Origin: JAUVAV01 sp965371665 | Lineage (GTDB): Bacteria > Oederibacteriota > JAAXVQ01 > JAUVAV01 | Length of the DNA: 64,000 nt | NCBI GenBank assembly: GCA_965371665.1 | Contig: CBDUZI010000001.1 | Coordinates: 44,193-108,192 of the forward strand | Direction of reading: 5' to 3' | In this document: one piece after another, positions 14,201-26,200 of the stretch | Layout: each line of letters begins with the position of its first letter | Numbering within the stretch: position 1 is the first letter of the stretch | Notes under the pieces: model-generated | Told to the model about the DNA's origin: nothing | The model's input: the letters and a program-made list of their open reading frames with translations, nothing else | Databases searched by the model: none | Program-made: the position numbers and the translations under genes

Positions 14201-17200
14201 TCTTCCACCATTATTTTATAGGCCTCGTACAAGGCTCCGCCTTTTTTTTCCTGCCTGGCGAATTTCAAGCCTTTGCGGTCGAAATAATACTCGACCCTGA
14301 TCTGGTCTGCCCGGTGTTCAAAATCGCTTTCGATCACATTCTGCGCCAGCCGGGCTGAAGCGTCATCGTCTGTGGTAAAAAGAATCCTGGGGCCTAAATG
14401 TCCGGCCTTTTTATCAGGATCACTTGAATAAGCTACTCCCTCTTCTACAATAGTAATCGTCATCACATCCAGCTTTTCCACACCCTCTTTTTCAGCCTTA
14501 TCCAGCTTTTCTTTAGCCTCTTCGGCGTCTTTCTTGGCATCTTCCACCTTTTTTTCAAGGTTTGGGTCCTGCTTAGGAACTAACAGGTTAAGCTTTTTTA
14601 ATATAGCCGGCAGACTGAATATCAACCCGCCCAAGCCGGCCAGCCCGATACCTGTCCAGGAACCCAATATCAAGGCCGCTGGAAAGAAAAAAGTCATGAC
14701 CACTCCGGCGATGATTAGAAGAATGCCGATAATCCCGGCAGCAAGCACAGTGTTTTCATCCCAGGCATTCAAGGCTTTACGCTTTTTGCTCAAGTCTTCG
14801 TGGTTTTTACGCGCCTCTTCTTCATCCTTTTCGATTTTCTCCATCTCCGCTTTTCGGAGTTTTTCCAAGCCCACTTTCGCGGCTAGTCTCAATTCCTTTA
14901 TCTCTTCCTCCGTAGGATTGCTTTTTACCTTAATGACCAGGTGATTGCTTTTCCTGTCCTTGTCCTTTCCTTTTTTAGTAATGCTTTCTTCTATCTGCTC
15001 GATGGGAGTAACCTCCTCCAGAATGTCCTTGCTCGCTTGCCAACTTTTCGTGCCGTCGTTATAAGGATGGTTGGTTCCGTCCATTAACAGCACTTTCCAA
15101 TCGACTCTTTCATTCCAGGCCGCGTTATCGTCGATTTGCCGAACTTTTACGCGCAGAAAATCCTCCCCATTAGGATGACCCAGCACCGGGTCCTCGCTAA
15201 GATTGGGGAAAATCCGGTTCTGTTCCCGGTAAAACGAAATTGCCACGCCCAGGAGCAGTCTGTCCTTTCCTTCCGGAATCCTGGTGTTTCTCATATCCAC
15301 CTTTGCTTCCGCAAGTTTCAGAATATAGCGAAACATGGTCCAATCTATTTCCTGCATATCATTTGCACTGAGCCGAATAACTTTTTGACCGCTTTGCTTA
15401 AATAGCTTTATTTGGTCCGAGCTCTGTCTTTGGTATTCTTCCGGGGTTAAAACCAGATATGGCAGAAAAGCACCCTGCATAGCCACAGCCTCTGCTCTTT
15501 CCATCAGCTTTACGCGGGTTTGTTCGATATCTTGAGAGAGAGAAGGGCTTGCGGCCTCAGACGTCCGGACCTGGGATATTGCCTGGAGTCCATCCCTGAC
15601 TTTTTCCAAGGGCGCCAGCAATTTTGGCGTGAGCCCTCCTTGCTCATAGTTTCGAATAACTTCATTTATATTCTCTAAACTATTGTCAATATTATCCTGA
15701 CGCCCGGGATTGTCTTGATACAGCTTGAGCAATTTATTAAATGCTATGACTTTGGCTTCATACAAAATGCCTTTGCGGCCGATATGCACCAGAATGGCCT
15801 GGGCACCTGCCACATCGCCGGCGCTGCCTAATTCCAACGCTTCCCGGACGATCTTATTAATCTCCGAAATGACTTCGGCATTGGCTTTTTCGGCTTTTTT
15901 ATTTTTTTCCTGTTCCTTTTCCAGGATTTTAATCGCCTTGCTTTTATCGATCAGTCGTTTCTCGCCTAAAGCCTTGATTAAGTCAGGATCGGCTTGCTTG
16001 CGCTTGAAAACATCATCCAAATACTCTTTAAATTCATCCGCGTTCGGCGAGAGCAAGGCCGCCGCAAGCACGCTGGACATAACCATGGTCATGGCTTCAT
16101 CGGCTTTCAACCAGGTCATATCCGTGTCTTGCTCATCAGCTTTTTTGCGTTTTTCATTGACCTTGTTCTTGACCGCAATGAGCGTGGCCCTGAGATCTTC
16201 CGGCGTGGTCTCGGCGGTGAATAAATCCTCCAAATTTTTTACGGCTTGCTCTTTTTGAGCCCTCGTTCCTTGCCATAAGTGCTCAAACAGTCCGCCGGAT
16301 TTAAAGTGTTCATCCCTTAGTAAACTATTGCCTTCTGTTGGACGGATTTCGGGTCGGGCAGGAGTGGCCCGGCGTTTTTTGTAGAAGTAGCTTAAAAGGC
16401 CGGCGATCAGCGTCACGATAGTAACTTGGATAGCAGCCAGGGTGATCCGGCCCCGGCTGGTTGAGAACAAGGGAGCCCGGGGCGAACCTTCCAATACGAT
16501 GTGATCCAATATCTCAGGATTGGTCTGGGCCACATACTGAATAACTTCTAAATCCGGGACCAGGCCTTCAGGGCTTAAAACTCTCCCGCGCTGCAGCGCC
16601 TCGGGCAGATACTTGAATTCCCAGGCCATGGCATTCCCGGTCTGAAGATTGCAGATAAGCCCGTCGCATTGATCCATAACCGGTTTCATTCTTTCAAAAA
16701 GTTCAGCCCGGATCCAGGCCTGCGATTTCCCCTCTGCCAGCCAGGCCTTTATCTCTTCCTGGTAAGAATCCATGGAAAAATGCCAGGAATCAAAGGTAAT
16801 TCCAACCGGTGCGGGTCTATCCGGATGTCGGCCGGCCCAGGCGTCTCTCAAGGCCTTCGCATACTCGATCTGATTCATGAGGTATTCATCCTGACTTATG
16901 CCGGCGGCTTCCAGGGGTTCGAACAATTCCCTGGCTACCGTGGTTTCAAAGGTGATGGTAATATTGTTATCCGCGGCTTTTTCCAGCAGGGCCAGTTCTT
17001 CGGCCGTAGGCGCTTTTCTGGTCAAATGGTCCTCCATCGCCTGGGGATCTTGTTCCAGGGTCTTGACGTCGGGTTTGGTCAAGCGGAAATAATTCGCCCA
17101 GTCATAAGGATGAATGTTGGCCTGCGTAGGTTCGGCATGGGGCGTATTAACAATATCCGTAAGGGATAAAACCTCTTCTTGCCAGGGAATGTGATAAGAG

Positions 17201-20200
17201 CCGACTTTCAGGTTTAATTCTTTGGCAGCCTGCAATTGGTCTGGGGTGGCATATACCTCGACTCTTTCCGCTCCGGTATAAAGCTGCCAATATTTTATAT
17301 ACATACCCATGAGTGGTTTCAAAAGAATACCCCGCATAGACCAGAAGCCGGTAGTAGTTATGTGCCCGCGGGACATAAGTTCCTGGGACAATTCAGAAAG
17401 CGGGGCCTCCTCGATTTTCAGCTGCTCGAGCACCTGGGCCGGCTGCGCCACATCCGGACTCACCTGGGTGGTAGCCGGGGCGGCCTGCATTTCCGTGACT
17501 CCCGCAGCCTCTGGTTGCGTCATGGCGGAAACATATTGATTTCCTGGAACCCCAAAATACCAGGCGCCGGCTGTCAGGGTCAAGACACTGAGTAGGGCAA
17601 ACGGAAGGAGTAGCGTCAAATGTTTGCTTTTGAAAATATTCTGTACTGCTTGCGGCAGCTTATCGTTTTGCAGCAGCCTGGGTATACCAACTCTTTGCTG
17701 CACCTGGTTCCGGATTAACAACAATGTTCCAAGAACAATTATAGCCGTACCGCTCAGTCCAGCCACCCAACCGGAAAACAGAATGAATGCAGCCACGCCG
17801 CTTAAAAAAAGCGCTGCGCCTGTCAAGGTTGTCAGTACCGGCCTTTCAACCGATCTCCTGGTAGAAAGGGTGATATCTGTCATGCGATCACGCCAAGATC
17901 GATAAGCGATCGTTAGGGAGCCATCGTTTTGCAGCCAATAGGTTCCTACTGCTCCTCGCAATTTGGGATCCGCTCTAAACGTACGGACAACTCGCCAAAT
18001 ATTCCGCCTATACAGTCGGGTGGTTGCTTCATCAGCCGTAACTACCAGCAGCACCTTTTGGGCATTGCAGTCGATGCTTAACGCTGTTTCACGAATAAAT
18101 TCCATGAGCTCATTGTTTAAACGCCCGGGATCATTAATCTGTATGACAACTAGCGGACGGTTCACCAGGCCAAAACTGGCTATTTGGATCGGAGAGGCCT
18201 GTTCGGCTTGCAAATTATCCCCACCAATCTGGCGGAACCGGCCGGCCCTCGCCAGCTGGTAAAGCCTATTATCATCGGCGTTTGCAGGGATCGGCTCAAA
18301 GGTCTGTGAAACCCAAGGTTTCAATGCTTCTGATTCGGCAGTCACTGCCGCTTGTACATCTGTCGGCTCTTTGGCTGCCACCATTTCGGCTTCGGGAACT
18401 CGGGTTTCAGGCACAGCAATCGGTACTGTCGCCACTGACGCAACCAGCTCGGGTACGGCTTCACCGAAGAAATCCTGAAAGATGGCGGCGGCCATGGTTT
18501 TGTATCGCATCAAGGGATCTCGGTTTTTCAAAAACATCCTTAAATTAACATCTTCCCTGGTGCTCTCCACCGGATGCAGGAACCTTGCACCCCAAGCCAG
18601 GCGCAAAGCAAAGATGATACTTTCGCGCAGCTGATCCGGAGTGCGCTTCTGGGATTGATAACGTAAAGCCGCAGCCCGCACAAGATTTTCCCGGAAATGT
18701 TGCCGGGCTTTGGCTGAACTGCCCTGCCCTATAACGGATTGATATTGGTCGGCCAGCGCTCTGAGGTCTGCCTGCGATAAGGCAATACCGCGTTCCTGTA
18801 GTTCGGCAACCAGCAATTGAAATCCATTGAGGTCCAGCAACCGTTCCGAAGTTATTTCCGCTTGAATTCTGCGAATCAATTTCCGGCGCAAATCTCCACC
18901 TTTAGTTTTGTCTGCCTGGGCTTGCCGGATAAACGATCGTAAAGAGGTGCTCATATGGGGAAATAGGGTACTAAGGGCCCTAACCATTCCAGAGACTTCC
19001 CACTCATACGGATTGGCAGCCCGCGCATGCATCTCCACGATCAGGGCGGCCCGCCTTTTCAAGGCTCTGCGTAATGCTCTCCGGTTGGTAAAGCGTGCGG
19101 TAAGTTCGCCCAAGGTTTGCTGGATTGCGCCTCGAACAAAGGTATCCAGCTCAGCAGCATCATATTTCTTAACCTGTTGGATTAAAGCGCGGAATTGTTT
19201 ATCCGCCGAATCCAGCGGTTGTAAATACTGGTCATTGTAAGCACGCATATCGGCATCCCGCCGGGAAATTCCCCGATGGATACGTCGAATATATTTAACC
19301 ACGTTCTTACCCAGGGGGGTGCCGACCAAATTAACCTTCGTGTCACTTTCCAGGCTCTGGACAAGTTTTTTGACGAAATCAGGTGCATAAGTCTGGAAGA
19401 TATCATCATCCATCAAACTGTAGATGAACTGGGCAAACCCGCGTAAACCCTGCCGGGCCACGCGTCCGAAAAGCTGCTCACGCGCGGTCTTGCTCGGCGG
19501 AATCTCGGCTTCGATGGCCAGCATGTCAGGCCCTACGACGTTGAAGCCCAGAGTACCGCGGGGGTTGGTAATGGTAACGACATTAGGCAGGGCCGCGATC
19601 TCACGAATGGCTTCAAGATTTTTCTGAGTATCGGAAGAAATTTGACAAAGTGTCAGGATCCGATATTGTTCCCTAATACGCTCTTCTGCAGCCTGCCGCG
19701 CCTTGGGTTCAGTAATCTTCGCGGCTTTGGCCATCTGGACGCGTATTGCCTTTCCTTGGGCCTTAGCCTGGGCCACAATGCGGGCAACCTTTTCAGGCGA
19801 AGCGCGGGCATCGATGACTTCCACCGTTAATCCGGGCTGTGCTCTCAAAGTCTTTAAAAGACTGTGGGTTAAATTCATTAGCTTGCGGGTAGTGTATGTT
19901 CCGAGCAAAGTTCCGGCCAGGGGTCTGTGCTGCCCTATGATCTCCTGCAGGGCCTCGGTCTGATGATAAGGATATAAGTGAATCTGATCGGCATAACGAT
20001 CCCGGACCAGTGAGAGTCCGTGGTCCGAAGGCAGGAACAGCGGCTCAAATCCCATGCGCTCGCGAAATTCCTTGAGTTCCTCGCGGTTGCCGATAGTGGC
20101 TGACATATAATGCAAATAGGGATAACGCCGGGCATATTGGGCTATGGTCAGCTGGCTCTGATAGTCGCTGATTCCGGTAAACCGGATGCCGGCCCGGATC

Positions 20201-23200
20201 GCCGGATTAGTTTCTTCCAGAAAGGCTTTGGCCTGCAAGGCTTGATGGGTACCTCCCCTGATTTCCTGGCCATGCATGTATTGCCCGGTTAAGCGGTTGT
20301 AAAGGACTATAACTCCTTTAACCAAACCATACTCAATTCTACCCGCTTGTTGCGGTCTGGCGCGCGATTGGCCTTCGGAAAGATTGGTCTGGATGAATAA
20401 GAATTGCGCATCCAGCGCGGTCCGCAGGTAATGCTGCAGGACTGGAAATTCCGTCAAATCCCTCCCTTGGGGTAAACCCAATATGGCTTTTACCCGCGAA
20501 CGTCCTGCCGGGGTTAATGCCGCCAATTTGATATCTTCTTCAATCTTTACTTTGTACAGGTCCGCATCCTCTGCCACCAGCTTAGCAACCTGGGCAAAAT
20601 ATAGTCGTATGACCGCTGGATTAGAACGGACCAAATCTTCAATTTGCCGGAAAGGCGGCAGGGATTTGAAACCAGCCTGAGCTAAAAGTCTCGGTAGTGC
20701 CTCACGAGCCTGGGAACTTAGCCGGAGCTGTTCAGTCGCTAAATCCATCTCCAACATACCAGGAGTCTCGACGAGAGCTCCTATCAACATTTTAAGCCTC
20801 TGGTCCTGAAGCGGTTCCAGGACAGGCTGGTTAATCGCCCGCGGAGTACCGGCTTCTATTTTGTGGGTTACATGGCCTTCATCATCAATACGTATAAGGG
20901 GTTCCCGCGAATCAACCCAGAGCTGGTAATCGTGGTTAAAGGCTGCCTCGGTTCCATACGTTATGTCAGCTTCGTAGGCTAAGGCGCGGTCAAAGCTTTT
21001 AACCATCTTTTCCCCATCCCAGATGCTTACCACTGGCTGAGAGCTTTCCAAGTCATACTCACCTACGATGGCCACCGTGATGCCTAGAGGGGCTAGCAGG
21101 ACTGCCATTTCCTCCCCTTGTTTAAGGGCTAAATCGATGTTCGGTGTGGACAGTTTAGTGCCTTGATTCAAGAGAGAGACCGCAAAAAGGCCCATGGCCG
21201 CGGCCTCGGTCTTGCCCTGGCCTGTTGCCAGTTGGAGGGCATATCCCACTGTGTCGATAGCCGGAATATCCGAGCGGAAGAGCAGGCGCACGAAATAAAA
21301 AACTTTCCTCCAGCCGCGGCGTTGCCTCATCTCAGAAAGAGCCAGGGCTGCCATGATTTGATTGCGATGCAGGGTAAAGCCTTCCAGCCGGATGCGGCTT
21401 TCAGGGTCGGATTCGGACGCGGCCTGATCTCGTTTTTGTTTTTCAATGGTCACAGCGGCGATGGTCAGGGCTCGAATTCTTAGCGTTTCCAATGCCTGCT
21501 TGGCTTCTGCCAGATCCATCCTTTGCAACTGCCTGCGGAGCCGATCGGTTTCCGCAAGCAGTTGAGGGAGGGACATTTTTTCAAATTGTACCCGGAGTTT
21601 GTTAACCTGGTTCGCCTGATCACGAAGTTTGATCGTGGTTCTGCGTGAGGCAAAGGCCTGGTAGCGGGGCATGGTAAAATGATAGATGAACCAACCTCCG
21701 GCAATTAAACCGCTGGCGATAAAAAACAGCCATGAGCCCAGGCCGACAAGAACCAAGCCGGTGACCAACCCTGCTGCCAATTGACCAAACTGCACGATCA
21801 GATAAAGTGAACTTACGACACCGGCTGCCACTACCGGCATGACCAGATACGGCAAAAATCTTCCGGCCAGAGTCCTGAACTGTTTCTGGACTGTCACTAA
21901 CTCGAGCCGCATCCGCTGTTCAGCCAGGAGGGCGCGGACGTGATCGATCACTGCGATAACGGCCCCCACTAGAATGAGAATGCAAATGCCCGTGCCTAAG
22001 CCTAAGCCAATCGCTTGCGGCAGCAAGATAATGACCGTTACGATGATGCCTCCCACCACCGGAAGTCTTTTGAAAATTTTGGTAAAATAAGCCTGAGTCT
22101 GTTCCCCTTCAGGTATACCGGGAATATAATCACCGCTAATGGCAAGCTGCTCGGCCAGGGTCTCGGGCTTGAAAAGCATTCGAGTTCCTAAAACCGAAAA
22201 AAGCAGGATGATGGCAGCCACCACGAACACATAAGTCAAGGTCATAGGCGCGAGGACCACGCCAAACAAGGCGGGGGCTAACATGATAAGCATGGTGATC
22301 ACAGCGCTCGACCCTATGGCCGCTACCACGCCAAAATAATCCATTTGTAGGGGCAGAATGCGTTCGCGCGGCTTCTTTTGCTCTGTTTGTTTAACATCCC
22401 GCGCCGACCGGATGGAAATTTTATAGTATATCGTGTTCAGGGCAATCGCGAGAGCAACGGTGGCCAATCCTCCGATAAGGATAGGCAGACCGGAGAGGGA
22501 AAGTACACTGCCAGAAACCAAGATTCCAGCGGTGTGAAGCAAATTCGGCAATACCATCACTCCGAACAGAACATAATTGGTCCGGCCGCCCAAGCCGCGC
22601 TTCTCTAACTGTGTCATGAACCATAATAAGACGACAGAGCCCAAGGTCAGACTAATAATCGCGACCAGTTGACTGCCCAAGGTTACAAAAATGTCAGGCA
22701 TGGCTTGCACGAGCAGTACAGCATATATCACTGCAATCCCAACCGAAATATATTTAATGTAGCGCTGGACCTGTTTTCGTCCGATTTCAGTTTTTTGAAG
22801 TTTTTTCAGAGGTGGAAAAACCAGGGTAATGCCCATTATAATCAAGCTAGCTAAGAAAAAGGGAGCCAGTCCCAGGCCGAAGATGGAAAGATTATCCAAC
22901 GCCCCGCCTAGCATAAAGTTCATCCCACTCAGCGCCGCCGCATCGTTCAACCTTAGAAAGGTAAATAAAACCGGACTTACGCCTGGAATCGGCACACAGC
23001 AACCGATGAAATAAAGGCCGATAACACCTATTGTAATCAGCCCTCGTCTAACCAACACCCAGGGAATGCCTTGACTAAAGCGACGGAAGTAGATAACCGC
23101 ATCTTCCTTGGCAGCCTGCATCCACTCCCGCCAGTTTAGTCTTTGTTCCACGGCAGGTTCCGCCGGCTCCCCGGCGGCGGTTTCCTGAACTACTCTCTGG

Positions 23201-26200
23201 GACGGTACGCTAGGTGCCTCTCCGTATATCCGGGTTATTTCCTCAATAGCTTTGGCCAGTTCATCGGGGCGCGAATCTCGAGTACGGAAATCCACAACCA
23301 GACGGTTGGCGTCTCTCACAATTTTTAACAAAGTCTGGTTCAAAGCGGCTCGATCTACGGTTTCACCTCTGGCCAGATGCTCGTAGAATCTGCCTAACTG
23401 GGTAAGTTCGCTGGCCAAGTACTTCCCGGTTCGCTGCAAATAGGCCAGATAGGCTGAGCGTTCTTCCTCAGAAAAATACGCCATGCCTTCAGCAGTGTGG
23501 CCATATAGATAGGTTAGTTCCTGATCCAACAGCCATGCCTTTTCAACTAGAACGGCTTTTGCCGATCTGGCAATTTGAAGTCTTCCATGTGATTTTAAGT
23601 CGCGCAGGCGGGTATTTCGCGCTTCCCGAAAATCCTGCATGGTCATCCAAACATCCGTGCCTTCTAATTCTATATTGAGTTTCGCTATCGCCATTGCCAG
23701 TTCGGACGGCCTCATGCCCCGGCGCCGAAAATCCACGTTTTGGAAATCCCCTCTGCGGCGGCCGGCATCGAGCGTGATGTGAATCAAGGTTTTATTTAAG
23801 GCTGCCCGATCCAGGGCCTGGCCCCGGGCTGACGGCTGAAGGATGTCTCGTAATTGGGTAATTTCGTCGGGGCTTAAGTTCCAAGTCTGCTTAAGTAAAG
23901 CTAGCGCTGCTTCCCGCTCTGCCGGAGAAAAATGCGCCACCCCGTTTGCAGTGCCGAACACATTTAAAAGCTCCTGCTCCAGAATCCAGGCTTCTTCCAC
24001 GAGTCTTGCCTCATTTGTCAAATCCGGGCGGGCAACCAGACCCTGCATTCTTAAGTCATGCAGGTGGGCATATAGTGCTTTCCGGTATCCCACCAAGGTT
24101 ACCTGGATGTCACTCTGTAATATCTGCCCATCCAGCTCGATGTTTTCATGCCCTCCAGTTCTCATATCGGCCGATCGTCTTAAAACACGGATGCGAGGAA
24201 GATCCAAGAAACTGGACAAATCAGGATGAACTCTCAGGATACGGCCTATGCCACGGGATAAATTCAGCAATTGCCGAGGTAGAAGGTCCGCGGTCTGAAG
24301 GATTTCAGCCTCTGTATCCGGCCTGCTTAAATCCAGGCCTCTTTTTGCGGACTTGAACAAATCTGATGCCTTGCGATTGGCGACTCTGTTTATAAATGCA
24401 TGCAGCGGCTGTTCTTCAGATATGACGAAAAGAATTCTCAAGACGGTCATCCGGGCTGGTTCAAACAACTCGAGCTGGCTGAGATTTTCCTGCAAGTAGG
24501 CCTGGGCCGCAGCCGGATCATCGGCAGCCAGATTTTCGAGTTCCTGGTAAAAAGCCGTGACGCGCTCTGACTGCTCACTTTTCCGCTCGGCGCGCTTCGA
24601 CTCAAGATTGTGCGCTCTTAAACCCAAGGCCGGATGCGCCATCAGCAGGATAATCTCCATTTTCACCGCTGAGGGCAGGGAACGGATTTCGCCCAGAACC
24701 TCTCGACCCGCAACTTGCTGGGCGACCAGATCCGCGGCCTGGATTTCTTGTTGCGCCAAGCCCTTGGGATGTCTGCTGGATGCCGCCAGCTCATTTATAA
24801 GCCCAGGCACAGCTTCTGCCAGAGCCGGATTCTGGTAGGCGGCTGCCAGCATGCTCGCCAGCACGGCCAGAACCTGTCCCTCGCTGGTGAACTCGCCGCT
24901 TGTGCGTGCCTGCTCGAATTGGTTCAGCATCTTTCGAAATTGTCTGACCTTGGTCATTCCCAGGATGGACCGATACAGGCTGTTTAAGCCATCTGCCCGG
25001 GATGGGGCATCCACTTCATTGGCAATCCGGCCGAATTGAGTCGTCGGTTCAATCGGTACCAGCTGGCTCTGGCTGCGACCGTGTAGCCGTTCGAAGAAGA
25101 GTCTCGCCCGCATATCTGTCCGGACCGCTTCGTCACCGTATCTTTCTATCAATTGATACGTGATCGCATCTGCCAGGACCCTCGGGTTGTTCAGTTTGAT
25201 CAAAGTCTCTGAAACCACTACCCGTTTCCGCCTGCTGTCCCAGCGCGTGAAATCCAGAGTGCTCCAGCCGGTTCGTGGCAGAGCGGCCACTTGGAAGGTA
25301 ATGTCCTTTGGAATGTCCAGCGTTTTCACTTGGCCGTTTGCCAGGCGAATGCCTTGGGTTTTTAACGCTGTGATGACTCTCTGCCCCACGGTTTGCACCG
25401 CGGCCGCAGGTGCCAGATTCACCCGCGCCTCGCGCCCGCGACGCACTAACGGGAGGGCCAAGACTACCGCGCCCAGCAGCAAGGTCAAGCCACCCGCCAG
25501 GCCTCCAGCCAGCGTGGGAATGCCGAAGACCACCAGGATATAAACACCTATGCCGGCAACCACCGCGCCCAGGCCAACGGCCGCCCAATCGACCAGGCGC
25601 AGGCTGCGCACGGTGCCCGTCACCAGACGAACCATTTGCCCCGATGCTCCCCTCCCACGGACAATTAGAGGGGCAAAGACGAGGTATAAAAACATCGCAA
25701 TCGGCAGACCGATGGAAATCAGGGTGTCCCTAGCCTGGCTTAGGGCTTTTACTTCGCGGAAAAGGGAAATCCAGAGAGGCGCAATCAGGCTGAGCGTGAT
25801 GAGCAAAGCGGGTATACCCAGGGGAACACTTACGAATAGAAGCAAAACCGGTATGGAAAGCACGAGGCCGGTGGTAATTATTACGGCTACTGACTTAAAC
25901 ACCGCGCCGCGGCTGGGAGAAAGACGGGCAGCGATGGTGTCAGAGAGCGCCAAGGAAACGGCTAGCAAATCCCATGCGTGAGCCAAGAATTCACAGAAAA
26001 TGACATTCCAAAAAATATAGCCAATTGACTTGTTTCCTTTTTCGGCTGCTTGCGCGTATTGGGCAATGGATCGATTGAGTCGCCCTAATACGAGGTCTGC
26101 CGCAGTTTGCGCCCAGCGGTGGGCGTATTGTTCATGCGCCAGAATTACCGGATTTGTAATCCTCTGGCCTTCAGGAGCTACCATCTCCCCTTTTTGCGGA

